Below are positions 11,251 to 22,900 of a DNA stretch of 64,000 bases, one piece after another; position 1 is the first letter of the stretch, and each line of letters opens with the position of its first letter. The stretch comes from Gautieria morchelliformis (lineage: Eukaryota; Basidiomycota; Agaricomycetes; Gomphales; Gomphaceae): assembly GCA_015179125.1 (NCBI GenBank), contig WHVA01000545.1, positions 1 to 64,000 of the forward strand. The letters run 5' to 3'. The notes beneath the pieces were generated by a model that made no database searches, was not told the DNA's origin, and saw only the letters and a program-made list of their open reading frames with translations. Made by a program: the position numbers and the translations under genes.

Positions 11251-12800
11251 TTTCCTTCTGGGCCGCTGGAACATAGGTTCGGTTGTCAAGCTGAAGGAAG
11301 CCCTCGGGGTCTGTGGTCCATCTCGGGTCATTAACCAAGCCGAGGTGCAACTTGGCTATGGGGTCCGAGGAAAGGTTCGCTAGGATGTCAGCTTGGATCT
11401 GCCTGGTATCAAGCAGCAAAGCAGCTCGGAGTATGACGGCAGTGAGGTTAGTACCTCTAAGGGAAAATGCCAACTGGTGTTGAGTAAACACTGGTCGTAG
11501 GTTCTGTGGGTTTATGGTGGCATAGTCACTATTCCCCTCGTTAAGGTAGACGTCCCATCGTCTAGTGAGAGAGTCAGGCTTCGTTCTGAGGTGGCCAGGG
11601 CAGAAACAGATGGTGAGGTTGAATTGAGAGAGGCATTCTGACCAACGAGCTTGTCGACAGGTCAAGAGCTTCGTTGTTGAAAAGTATTCGAGGTTCTTGT
11701 GATCCGTTATAATGTTGACAGGGTCACCAGAACCCTCAAGGTAGTGTTGCCAGCATTGAAAGACTTCAAAGATCGCCAGGAGCTCCTTGTCGTGAACATC
11801 ATAGTTGAGCTCAGTAGAGGTGAACATGAGGGAGTGGAAAGAGACGGGATGAAGTTCACCTTCCGAGGTTCACAATGATAAGATCGCTGCTAGGGCGTAA
11901 TCTGAAGCATCAGTCTCTACCATTAGTGGCAGGTCAGGAATCCAGTGAGTACGGATAGGAGCAGTGGTGAACCCCTTTTTCAACAAGTTGAAGGCTTGTC
12001 AACAATCCTTGGAAAGTTTCCAAGGGGTACCCTTGTGGGTAAGTCGGGTTAAGGGAATGGTGATGTCGGAGTAGTTGTGAATAAAACGACGGTAGAAATT
12101 AGTGAAACCAAGGAAGGATTGGATGTTGCGAACTTTGCGAGGTTCAGGCCAGTCTTGAATGACCTTTACCTTATCGTCTGCCATAGTGAGGCCCTCAGGA
12201 GAGAGAATGTAGCCGAGGAATTCGACTGAGTCACAATGAAACTCGCACTTATCCTCCTTTGCAAAGAGGTTGTTGAGCCGTAGTCGTCGCAGGACTGCCT
12301 TGACATGTTCAATATGTTTGGAGGGGTCACTAGAATATATTAGAATGTCATCCAAGTATACCACCACACAGACATCCAAAAGGTTGGCGAAAATTTCGTT
12401 CATGAATCTCTGGAAAGCAGCAGGGCCATTAGTGAGACCAAATGGCATAACCAACCATTCAAAGGATCCATAGCGAGTCCTGAAGGCAGTTTTGCATTCG
12501 TCACCCTCAGCCACTCATACGAGGTGGTAAGCATGATGAAGGTCAATCTTCGTATATATGTGAGCGTTCTTTGGAGCATCAAGTAAGTCAGCAATCAATG
12601 GCAATGGATACCAATCTTTCTTCGAAATTTTGTTTAAACCTCGGAAGTTGACACACAACCGAAGTCAGCCATCCTTTTTGCGCACAAACAATACTGGTGC
12701 ACCATGAGGCGAGCGTGACAGTCGGATGAAACCGATGTTCAAATGCTTGTCAATGAACTTGCGGAGTGCCTTGAGTTTCCTAGACCTCATCATTGAGCAA
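11250..12800 (-). mobile_element. Ty3/gypsy pol fragment (RT and RNase H), broken
   Basis: Minus-strand fossil with the Ty3/gypsy RT signature ([30 protein letters not shown]) followed by the RNase H/connection region (HDKELLAI, TDHKNLEYF, ARWSECLSQF). No LTR belongs to it in this orientation. It is truncated at both ends and carries several breaks. It ends abruptly at about 11250 against copia sequence in the same orientation. Confidence 0.88.
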
Positions 12801-13170
12801 ACGAAAACCAGTAGAAAACAGGGTGATACTCACTTGAACTCCTGCCGCATCGACCAACCACTGCTCCACATCCCCACGTGACTCTCCCCGAATCTCTGGC
12901 CTAACCTTCGACACTGTCTGTGATCAATCGAGGAGGACTGAGGACCCAGGTGTCGTCATAGGGGCAGTGCGCTTGGCTTGGGTGCTTAGATGGGTTCCAT
13001 AGCCCCGTTCCGCGCCACATTTTTAAACAAAAAGAGAAGTCATGCACGGACCACACAGCTAGGCAGGGCCCAGACCTCAGAGATCCCATCGGGGGACCCA
13101 TTACGTCTTTAACGGTTCCGACCCACCATAGGACGCAGCGTCGTTGGACTCCAAAGCTAGGAGGGGGGTA
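12800..13170 (+). mobile_element. 3' internal tail of a plus-strand gypsy-type element
   Basis: Non-coding stretch ending in the polypurine run AGGAGGGGGG at about 13157-13167, directly before an LTR that starts TGTCATGAC at 13171. That arrangement is the usual 3' end of an LTR element in plus orientation, opposite to the pol fragments on its left. Only the tail remains. Confidence 0.55.
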
Positions 13171-14531
13171 CTGTCATGACCTGTCTATTTTCCCTTACCC
13201 AGCTACCTCTACGTTCCCCCTCGTCACTCCCTAGCATCTTCGCCAGAGTTCGCCTCACCCTCGGACCACTCCTCCTTTACGTCCACTCTATTCGCTGTTC
13301 GCCCCATTCTCCGAACCGATATTCGCTGCTCGCACATTTCGCCAGCAGGCACACCATCAAATACGATCAATCCCATTTACCCAGCGTGATGGTTCATCAC
13401 TAACCCCATCATCTCTCAATCCAACCCCTTTGGGTGTTCATATGGCCAAAGTATGTTCGCCGGGCGTCCCGTCTGTAGGTCACACTGGAGGCGTATAAAA
13501 ACTTTCTGGTCTGAAAAACTGTTCAAAAAACTGTAAAGATACTCCAAATTTTTTAGTGTTTTTAATGTAAAAAAACTTTAACAAAATTTTGTGTTTTTGT
13601 TAGAATTTGTTGAGCAAGAAATTGTAAAAAAGTTTAAAGTTTTTTGCAGGGTTTTTTATGTCTTTTATAAGTTTCTTTGTGAATACACAAAGAAACCCAT
13701 AAAAACCCTGAAAAAAACTTTGAATTTTTTTACAATTTTCTTGCTCAACAAATTCTAACAAAAACACAAAATTTATATAGTTTTTTTTATATAAAAAACA
13801 AAAAATAGAAAATCTTTAGCTAGTTCATATCAACGTTTTTAGACGAAGAGTCATTTATATGCATGCAGGTCCCAAGATATGGTTTCGTACATAAGTGCCT
13901 TCCCACCTTTACTCTCCATCATTTCATTTCACACTCTTCCATCACTCTATTGTATGTTTATTCCATCTACTTAGTATCATGACTGCGCACCCCTATCCAA
14001 CCCGACTCACACGCCTCTTTCCTATTCGCTGATACCTTACGAGCATTCAATATAAGTAGTTTACATTTGCATGTATATTCCTCAGTTCAATTATCATACG
14101 TCGTCCATCTTGTGCAAACTTGACCTCGCTGTGATCATCGTCTTGAGCCTTCTCCTGGAGATTCTATGTTCAACCAGAAGAGGACTGAGGCATCACTGGT
14201 GAGTTCTCATACTTCATCTTTGTTACCTTAGCCTTTGAACTATTTTCTGCACTGTTGGCGAAGGGCTCCAAAGGAGCACCTTCGCCAGCGAAGGGACTGT
14301 CGCTACTTAGACAGCCCTTCCGTGACACCTTGCACGTTACACCATCAAGTGCCACGGGCTATTTTCACCACGACTGTAGATAGGGCGAGCTCCATTCGGG
14401 CAACCCTCTTATCTTGTGAACAATTGTTGGTTCACCTATTCGCCGAATGGCATACTTATTTGCACAAGTTATTCGGGCATTCGCTGTGTTCACTAATACA
14501 CGATATTAATGCCTAAAAACCATGCTTGACA
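13171..14531 (+). repeat. LTR of the 1-kb family, carrying a foldback insertion
   Basis: Begins TGTCATGAC after a polypurine run and ends CTTGACA. It aligns with the LTR copies at 6105-8333. It is longer than they are because a foldback element (13483-13840) is inserted in it and a few tens of bases of LTR are missing at that point. I found no convincing target-site duplication. It is an old fossil. Confidence 0.65.
13483..13840. mobile_element. Foldback MITE, CACTG-ended family, right end degraded
   Basis: Starts CACTGGAGGC, and its left half is the approximate reverse complement of its right half (arms rich in AAAAACTTT and TTGTTGAGCAAGAA). The family matches the element at 50390-50791. 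The CACTG end suggests the CACTA/Plavaka group, but no transposase is present. The right terminus has decayed into AT-rich sequence. Confidence 0.65.
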
Positions 14532-15089
14532 CCCTGCACCCCCTTGTGATCCCCTTGTTCCGCATTAGTTACTTACCCCGTATGCCTACCTGATTTCCAC
14601 TCCTTCCAGAATTTGCTTAGTACTACCCTATTACCTATTATCTCAGCTCTTTGTATAAAACCCCACATGTATGTCTCCATTTCTGCAATCAGATAATTGA
14701 CTTCGATACGTGAACTCCTTCGCACTATCTCCTGTTCTTAGCACAGCAAGTCTTGCAAGCGCTGTCTCTCTCTCTCTGCCTTCGACACTCTGTCTTCCAC
14801 CTATTCCAACCTCTGTCCTCTGTCCTCCGACTCTCAGCACTCTCTTCCCAACTTCTGTCTTCTCTGACATCCGGAAGTCAAATCCAAAATACTTAGGATG
14901 GCAGTTTATCAGGGGTGCAACACATAAGTTGAAGCCATTGTCCTTTCTAGTTCTGACCTCCAGGATTTCCGATACATAACAGCCATAGGGCATGTTCGCG
15001 ACCATAACTGATGGTGGAAGGTAGGCGTGTGACGAGGAGAGGGTATGATACTCTGGGTGAGATCAAGCTTGAAATGAGATGTTTGTCAT
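14532..15089. other. Unassigned stretch, possibly LTR-derived
   Basis: Contains a TATAAAA box-like site near 14655 and a run of CTCTCTCTCT, which resembles a promoter or LTR of another element. A short minus ORF (14870-15005) has no recognisable domain. Nothing firmer can be said. Confidence 0.35.
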
Positions 15090-16115
15090 GAATGCCATCT
15101 GCAACTCCATATGCAGAAAGTAGTCATTGCAACCACCACATTGGCTTTTGCTGCTCAACCTTTTCCTGCAGGATCCACAACTCTGCATATAAAATATGCC
15201 CCTCTCCCACCCGATCAGTCTTCTCTTTTACATTCTCAACACAATCCAGGTACCCATCGATGAGAAGAATGAGGCCCTCATTTCACCTATCCAGCCGATT
15301 GATGATCATTGGCACCTTCTCCATGACATGGATGTCTTTATATGGGATGAAGCTCCTATTGCAAACAAAGCTGTCCTTGCCTGTGTAGATGAAACTCTCC
15401 CTTGGATAATGGAAAATGGGCTACCTTTTGGTGGAGAATTTGTCAGTCTCCTTGGTGACTTTCTACAACCCTGTCCAGTGGTCAGATATGGAGGTCAGTC
15501 TCAGATTGTCGATGCTTCTATACACACTTCAGAATTATGGCAGGATTTTGAAATTCTCCACCTAACCACACCCATTTGCAATGCAAAAGATCCAGAGTTT
15601 GCTCACTTTGTCCATGCCATTGGTGACGGTAAAGGCCCTGAAGTCGCTTTAGACCTCATCCAAACTGTATATGATGCGTCCTCCCTGGTAGACATTGTTT
15701 TCCCCTTCCTCATTCTTTCCTCCCCAGCAGAGTGCTTGACATAGGCTATACTTGCGCCAACAAACTCACAGGTTGACCTATCCAATTCAATACTCATCAA
15801 CCACCCCCAACATCCTGGGAAGACATACTTTGCTGCTGACAGCCTCCGTGAAACTGATGATGCCGAAATTCAATCTCCATCACCACAAAGCAGTCTTGAC
15901 TATGTTGCATGACAACCTCCACCTGGCTCCCACTCCATGCCTTGAAAGTCAAGGTCGGGGGTGTATACAGACTCCTTCAAAACTTCCCTATAGATCGAGG
16001 CTTGGTCAAAACACTAGAGTACTTATCACTCAAGTTGGAACAAGAATTGTCACAGTACATAATAATTGCACTAACATACTTTATTCTGTCAACAATTTCC
16101 CCTTGCTCCTGCATA
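15090..16115 (+). pseudogene. Pif1-like Helitron helicase fragment of a second family
   Basis: The plus-strand reading shows the helicase core after Walker A: VFIWDEAP (Walker B), LPFGGEFVSLLGDF (motif III type), QIVDASI, LTTPICNAKDPEFAHFV, and later GGVYRLLQNFPIDRGLV. This order is typical of the Pif1-like helicases of agaricomycete Helitrons. It differs clearly from the helicase of Helitron copies 1 and 2, so it comes from another family. The N-terminus with Walker A, the Rep domain and the last motifs are missing. At least three frame breaks and several stops occur after 15744. A Helitron-like hairpin end lies downstream at 16373-16402. Confidence 0.8.
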
Positions 16116-16372
16116 GGCAATGACATTCAACAGCTGTCTGGGCCTTACCCTGGATCATATTGGCATGACTGGCATTCTGTTGTGGCCAACTTTATTGTGC
16201 AATTTCCAGAATTCACCATCATGATCGTGCCAGCATCCATCTAAGTATTTTTCCAGTATTATTTTTTCTATACTACAATTAATGTAACTTACCCTGAAAT
16301 CTGACTCTAACAAACATCCTAGGTTTTCATACACTAAAATCCTGCCTTCCGTGCAACCACTAAACATGATCA

Positions 16373-16402
16373 GCCGGCGCGAAGCGCCGGCGGGTCTTGT
16401 AG
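16373..16402 (+). repeat. Helitron-type 3' terminal hairpin
   Basis: The inverted repeat GCCGGCGC-GAA-GCGCCGGC (16373-16391) is followed by GGGTCTTGTAG. Helitrons end in a short GC-rich hairpin a few bases before CTRR. Here the last four bases read GTAG, one change from CTAG. It lies downstream of the Pif1-like fragment and in the right orientation to be that element's 3' end. It is placed just after the 3' end of C2H2 locus A. Confidence 0.6.
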
Positions 16403-16419
16403 ACATAATCGAATCACAC

Positions 16420-17610
16420 TTATTTCACCTGCTTGCTTTTCGTGAGACAGCGCCTTGCATGCACATCACGGTAATCTTTACGAGCATACCGCTCGTGGCT
16501 GGTGGACAGAAACATGAATACCCAAACTACAAGGAAGAGCAACAGTATGCTTACCAGATAGTACACTCGAAGATCTTGCCTCGGGTTTCGCATGACGTGA
16601 CGGATCGCATCTGTTTCTGCGCAAAGGATTTTCCACTGTAAGATCAATAAGGATGAAAACTCGCAAGGCCTAGGGATTGAGATAGACTACCAGTGAGGCA
16701 TATGAAGGCGTCAGCTACTTAAGGTGGATGCGGCGAATATGAGATATGGCCTCTCGCCTCGTGTCGAAGTGACTTGTGGGAACAGCTCGGATAGTTACAA
16801 CGATAGCGTGTCTGGCCCTCGACTTTGGTCGTGGTGATGTACTCTTTGAGTTCGGGTGTCTTCGTAATGGTGCCAACCGGCATGTAGATGTGTTGGGGAT
16901 GTCCGGAAGTGACGGCAGGGGGAATATTCGGACCCAGCTGGCCGGACGCTTGTGAAGAATCACTATGAGAAGATGAATGTTTTATACAATAAACCTGGAA
17001 TAAATATTAGAGTTATCTTCTATTCCGGTGAGCTCCTCTGATGTATGCGGTATCAATGATGACTATTGATGTGACAGGATACAACATGCAAGGCTTACCA
17101 GCTGAATCTTCTTTGTCCAGGCTGGGAGCTGCAGTGAGGGTGATGTGTTTCAGGTCTCGTGCTCTGCCAGCGATAGAATCAAATACCAAAAATGTCTGGC
17201 CGGCACTGAAACCGGAGGATCCGATGTCTGGGAGAAAGGAATGTGAGGTAAAGGTGCTGTGTGTATCTCTGAGATGAATAACCAGATGAGAATGAATCAG
17301 CACACTCACGAGTATCGTTTGCTGTATGAGAATGATTAACATCTATCACGGCAGCAACACGAGGTGTGAGGGAACATAAGGAAGAGGAGCAACATGTTGA
17401 GAAGAAGAGTAGCCATGGCGCATGCTGTCCAGAATGAAGTTCAGCTCGTCACATGGCAATGGAGCTCTGGAATGGGTGCATGGATGGTTTTGAATGAGCC
17501 GGTGCTGTAATGCTAGTAGACAATGGGGGGGGGATGAGACGATGATAGGGTGAGCCGTAGGACACAAAGCATTATATGCCGGGGACTTGTTGCTAAGCCA
17601 GCGCGCCTCC
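16420..17610 (-). pseudogene. C2H2 zinc-finger gene, locus A, inactivated
   Basis: Minus-strand paralogue of the gene at 45638-46233. The last exon (16420-16498) is 79 bp, the same length as in locus C, and ends ...CLTKSKQVK. A 56-bp GT-AG intron (16499-16554) and an 81-bp exon (16555-16635) follow. The exon with the first finger (HIRRIHLK at about 16730-16800) carries a TAG where locus C has Glu. It is out of frame with the next segment and has Ser where a zinc-binding Cys is expected. A further upstream exon (about 17090-17260) and a TATA-like motif (about 17567-17579) correspond to the locus C upstream region. It is a dead copy. Confidence 0.7.
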
Positions 17611-17619
17611 ACGTCTGGA

Positions 17620-18125
17620 GTTACTAGCGGGGGTCGGGGTAGGACCAGGGCGTGCCTGTGTAGGGTGCGTGGGCGCCGAGGCAAGCGTGTGACTCACGGT
17701 CCTTCTCGAAGGGAATTCTGCTTTGAGAGCGTCATGGTTTGGGGACAAGATATAGGTCGCGACTGGGTGCCCAAGGGGCCGGGGCCCCAGGTGCGGGAGA
17801 TCGCGTGGGAAACATGCAGACGTGGGTTGGGGACAGCGTCAGCACGCCGAAGGAGGGGGCGACGTCGTCGTCGTCGTGTGCGCACCGGGGGGGCGCGTGG
17901 AGGGGTACAGTGCGCGTAGAGTTGGTGCACGAAGAGGGAGTCGGCGGCGGAGGACGCGGCGACGTCGTCGCGTGCGCACGCAGAGGGCGTGTAGAGGTGG
18001 CGGGCGCGGAGGAGGCGGCGGCGGAGGTGGAGGCGGCGGCGGGGCACGTTCCTGGGTGGTGGTAGCCTTGGGGGTGCAAGGGGAGGTGTGTGGGCGGCAA
18101 AGGAAGGATTGAGACGTCCTAGAAA
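17620..18125. other. GC-rich segment with GTCGTC and GGCGGC runs
   Basis: Strongly GC-rich, with arginine-rich ORFs in several frames on both strands, which is what such composition produces by chance. A block of roughly 120 bases containing GACGTCGTCG and GTGCGCAC is partly repeated. I do not call a gene. Confidence 0.5.
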
Positions 18126-19329
18126 AAATATTTGTATATTAGCTCAGCCATGTCCCATAGAATGACCAGCCTTAGCTTGTTTATGGGACACGGCCCCAGT
18201 GACCACACAGTGGGTGCCGGGCATTTCCCGCAATGCGCCAAACCTTGATGCGATGGCGGGACATGCGCTAAAAATGCAACGCAGGGCGGCTATGGGGGAA
18301 GTCGCGGCCGGTCTCTACCCGAGCCAACTGCGGGGAAAACGCGTCCCTCGCGCCGCTGAAGGAGTTCCTCAGCAGTGCGAGGGACCTCCAGGTGGTGGGC
18401 CGGCGTCCCCTTCGCTAGCGCGGTCGCAGGCTCGCAGCGGTCGTGGCTGGTGCTGACATAAGCAGCTCCGGCAACGGCCGTCGCGCTGTCTGGCTTGGCA
18501 ATGATCGGTTACGAGTTTGGACCGTGGGAAGTAGGTCCCTGTTCGTACCCTGTCCAAAAACGTGAACAATAGGGATTTCACTGGGTGGATTGGACCAAAC
18601 ATGCCTATCAAGAGAAGCCATGTATTCAAGTCAATGAATAGAAGACGAGAAGACAAATGATGAATAGTCGTCTTTGGCGATCCTTCGCTCGCCTGTCGGA
18701 GATCGCATCACATGTCTGAATCCGACTTAATTGGCAATGGAACGACAGTCAGCGTAGTGGACGAACCGCTGTTACGACCATGCTCTCCCTGACGATCTCC
18801 GACCGGCACTATGGCTATACATGGGTATAGGCTCCTCTCTTGACTGTAAGGACGAGACTGATCAAGGTTCAATCTACTTATCCTTCCATTTCCAATTATA
18901 CAGGAAAATTAGGCTTAGGACTTCGACGGCGACTCGGGCGGGGGGAGGGGGAGGTTGGCTCCATGATATTGTGCCCCTAGATATGCTGTGGATGATCAGA
19001 ATCCAACAATGTCACCCACGTGTATCAGTCTGCCTGCAGCGCCGCCATATGTATCCCCGCTGTATCTTTCCACCAGACCCTGCCAGGCGTTATCCGACAT
19101 GGCGTGAGTATGAAGCTGGAACCTACATGCATCACATGAGCGGGATGCCGGCCGTTTCTTCCCAACAAAGAGCTCAAATGGGCGCTGTGGTTTATGGCGG
19201 GTGGGTGTGTCCATTCATGATGGGAGTCTGGAGATGGCGTATGCTCCCGGCGTCTAGTACACTAATATCTATTTCTGCAACGTTCTAGGGTTTGGGGATA
19301 CAGTGTCCTGGCGCCCCACGTCCAGTATT
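18126..19329. other. Intergenic stretch without a supported gene
   Basis: Several short ORFs lie on both strands, none with a recognisable domain. The far right part begins to resemble the upstream flank of C2H2 locus C (about 47250), but only weakly. Confidence 0.4.
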
Positions 19330-19879
19330 AGGGAATCAGCCGCTTAGAACGTTTGTATCTGTCCCAGATCCTGGCACACCCCCTCATCTTGGCGACGTGG
19401 TTGCAGCGAGATTTACCTTCAAGTACTAGCCTCTTCCTAGAATCATGCTAGCGCGCTGTTTCCAGTACTGTATCGAGATACCCGGCCCCCTTTCCACCAC
19501 GACCCTGCACGATGGAGTTGTCCGCGAGCTGGGGTCCCCGTGGAAGCGCGCTGGCTATCCAAGTGGCCAGCAGATATAAAAATCTTGTCAGACCACCCAT
19601 ACTACCGTCCCTTATCTTCCACTTGCTTTCTATTACACCACAAGTGTTCAAAACATTTGTGTCCACCCCGGAGTGTATGGACAGCGACGGGCTGAACGTG
19701 ATGGGAAGCCTGTATGTGTGTCTTACGGTGCACAACATATCCCCCTTCGTCTTTATATTCACTAATGCTCCTGTTCTTCCCCAAACTGGCTTACCTTATA
19801 TCTCACTCGATGAACACGCTCGTGAGCATGCTGGTTCGTTCACATCCCGTCATTTATCTCAGAAATACACACAGGAATG
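19330..19879 (+). pseudogene. C2H2 locus B, upstream and 5' segment
   Basis: Closely matches the reverse complement of about 47170-46620 (upstream region of C2H2 locus C). Shared features are GCGCGCTGGC, a TATA motif (GATATAAAAA at about 19573) and an ATG followed by M-D-S-D-G-L-N-V-M-G. The segment stops at 19879, where the copia element begins, and resumes at 32443 after one more copy of GAATG. The gene is therefore split by insertion here. Host sequence in plus orientation. Confidence 0.75.
19875..19879. repeat. Target-site duplication GAATG (left copy), copia element 1
   Basis: GAATG directly precedes the LTR at 19880. The same five bases directly follow the other LTR end at 32443-32447. 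Confidence 0.9.
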
Positions 19880-19999
19880 TGTGAGCGCAGTGATATCTGA
19901 GTTCGGAAGAAGATGAGTATGATTCTTCTTCCGAACTCAGCCGCGTACTGTATAGTACGACGGGCGACTAATGCCCTGACTGCATCACGTGATGCAACA
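19880..19999 (-). repeat. Copia element 1, downstream LTR (120 bp)
   Basis: Bounded by TG and CA on the element strand. It holds two strong palindromes: a 15-bp-stem hairpin at 19898-19939 (TGAGTTCGGAAGAAG and its complement) and the perfect 16-mer TGCATCACGTGATGCA at 19981-19996. Confidence 0.9.
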
Positions 20000-22900
20000 C
20001 ACCCCCTTGATGCAGTCAATCTGCGATCAGAAGAGCCCCATAGCGCGACGGTGCCGTTCTACCGATTCACGAGGTAACGCTTTCGTTAATAAATCGGCTG
20101 GCATATCCTTCGTGGGCACGTATCCGACTTGGATGGCTCTCTGGGCAACTTTCTCCCGCAACCAGAAGTATCGGAGATCCAGATGCTTCATTCGCCCGTG
20201 ATGCTCTGGATTTTTGGCGACGGTGAGTGCGGATTTGTTATCGATGTAGAGATGAGATGGCTCCTCAACCCTCGAACCGAGTTCATCGAATAGGCTTCGT
20301 AGCCAGATGATTTCAGTACCGGAGAGGGTCGCTGCCACGAACTCGGCTTCTGTCGTGGATAGGGTAACTATGTTCTGCAGTTTGCTGGCCCAGCTAACCG
20401 TTCCAGTCCCGATCTTGATGAGGAAACCAGATGTTGAGCGACCGTTGTCTGGATTTCCTCCGTGATCGGCGTCCGTCCATGTCCGAAAGGTTTCGCCTGT
20501 GTTATTTGGCGCGAATGTGATGCTAGGTCAACCGTCCCTTTTAAATAACGTAGGAGATGTTTTACGGCTGCCCAGTGTGCTGGGTCCAGATTTGAGTTGA
20601 ATCGAGCGAGGCATCCAACGGCATAGGCGATGTCAGGGCGAGTGGCAATGGCCAGATAGTTCAGTGCTCCAACTGCGTTCAAGTAAGGTAGGTTTTGCAT
20701 TTCTGCTATCTCCTCTGGTGTTGATGGTCCCATTTCTGAGCTTAGGTTTAATCCGGGGCTCATAGGTGTGAATACAGGCCGGCAGTCGGACATGTGGAAT
20801 CAATCGAGTAGTTCCTCGATGTATTGTTTTTTGTGAGAGCTTTAGCGTCTTCTGCAGGCGATCATACTGTACTTCCACACCTAGTAATGATCTTGTTTCT
20901 CCTAAATCCTTCAATTTGAAGACTTCGGCTAGACGGCTTTTGACTCTATCAAGATCGTGTCTCGAATTTGATACCAGGGTGAGGTCATCAACGAAGACTG
21001 GTATAACGATCTTGATGGTCTCGCTTGTCCAGACATAGACACTTGGGTCGGATTTAAGACGTGTGAATCCCATGTTCTCAAGTGCCGATCCGAGCCGCTC
21101 ATACCACAGCCTTCCACTTTGCTTTAGTCCGTAGAGTCCCCGCTTGAGCTTGCATACCCAGTCGGCACCCCCTTGATGATATCCTTCTGGTTGTTCCATA
21201 TAGATTTGGGCATCGTCGCTTAGGATCCCATTTAGGTATGCATTAGAAATGTCTATGGACTCAATGTACGCTCCCTGAAGTGCCCCTTGCGCCAGTATCG
21301 TCCGCAGGGCTGCCCATCGCGTGGTAGGAGCGAACACCTTGTCGTAGTCGATGCCTGGTCGCTGGGTATAGCCTTTTGCCACCAGACAACTTTTGTATTT
21401 GTCCAGGGAACCGTCTGAGTTGAGTTTAATTCGGAATACCCATCGTGAACCAATGGCTTTTTCTCCAGGTGGCAGTCTCACCAATTCCCATGTCCCGTTG
21501 TCCAAGAGCGCTTGGATTTCTGCGTCTGTGGAATCCTTCCATAATGGTGTGTCAGAGCACCGCATTGCCTCAGCGAATGTTTTCGGGACACGATCATCTT
21601 TGATGGTTGCATTGAATGCTATCTCAATGGTGTCAGGTGAGATTAATTTTGCTCTGGTGACGTCCAATCCATCGTGTATGAATTCCAGGGCCTGGATTAT
21701 TGAGGCTCTGGCTGCAGCACCCCCTTCAGGCCCTGGATCGTCATGATCGGGAGGTGGTCGTGGTCTGAAGAAGGGGTCATGGAGATACCAGTAGTCGGGG
21801 CAGGCAGGAGCTCTGCTGGAACGGCGGGGTTGCGCAGGAGGTGCGGGTGGAGCGGGGTCTGGAGTTGGAACTGGCGGTTCAGGGGCAGGTGGGGCTGGGT
21901 CTGGAGGAGCTGGTAGATCATGGTCAGGTTGGTCTGAGATAGGAGGAGGTTGGATTTCATGGTGGGCATCTGGTGGGTCTGGGTCAGGTGGTGCAGCGAC
22001 CTCATTTGGAGTAAGACGGGTGTTGATCTGAGCAGACTTTGGGTAGGGTTGTTAGTGGAGAGGCCCGGGAACTCAGTCTCGTTGAAAATAACGTCGCGGG
22101 ATATGATAGTGTGCTTTGTGGTGGGATCGAGACAACGCCAACCTTTATATCCATTTTCGAAGCCAATATAGATGCATTTTCGAGATCTAGGCTGAAGTCC
22201 ATCCCTTTGATCCTTCTGCACGTGAACATGCGCTGTACAGCCAAAGGTACATAACATTCCCAGATCTGGTTTGTGGCCATGCCAGGCTTCGTACGGCGTC
22301 ATGTCTGGCAGTGCAGAGGTTGGTGTGGCATTGATAATACGGACTAGCAGTTGTAGGGCGTCTCCCCACATTGATGCTGGCAGACGAGCTTGTTGCAGTA
22401 ATGCAATCGTTCCTTCAATAAGAGTGCGGTTGGTTCATTCCGAGATTCCATTTTGTTGTGGCGTACCCCTCGTAGTGTGCTCATGGATTATCCCCTGGTG
22501 TTGGAAATGCTCGTCCCATTTCCGGCCTATATATTCCCCTCCTTTGTCGTCCCTGAATCTCCTCACTCGTGATCCTGTTTGGTTTTCGGCAAACACCTCA
22601 TAGGATCGGTAAGCATCGAAGGCCTCATCCTTTGATTTCAGGAGGTACACACATTGATAGCGTGTATGATCATCTGTGAAAGTTATCCAATATCGATGAC
22701 CGGACGGTGTGCACACAGGGAGGGGTCCATGTCCATCGGAGACAACAAGGTCGAGTGGTTTGGATGTACGGCTTTCGCTTCTTTTTGGGAACGGATTGCG
22801 GTGTTGTTTCGCCGCAATGCATGGTTCACAGATGGGTGGCATGCTTGCCTTGGAGTTTACATGTATTCCACGGGCCATGTCATGTTTTAGAAGTCTTTCC

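Noticed and set aside
17694-18112. Arginine-, alanine- and proline-rich ORFs on both strands
   Set aside because: High GC content gives open frames in all phases. No start context, intron or motif supports a gene.
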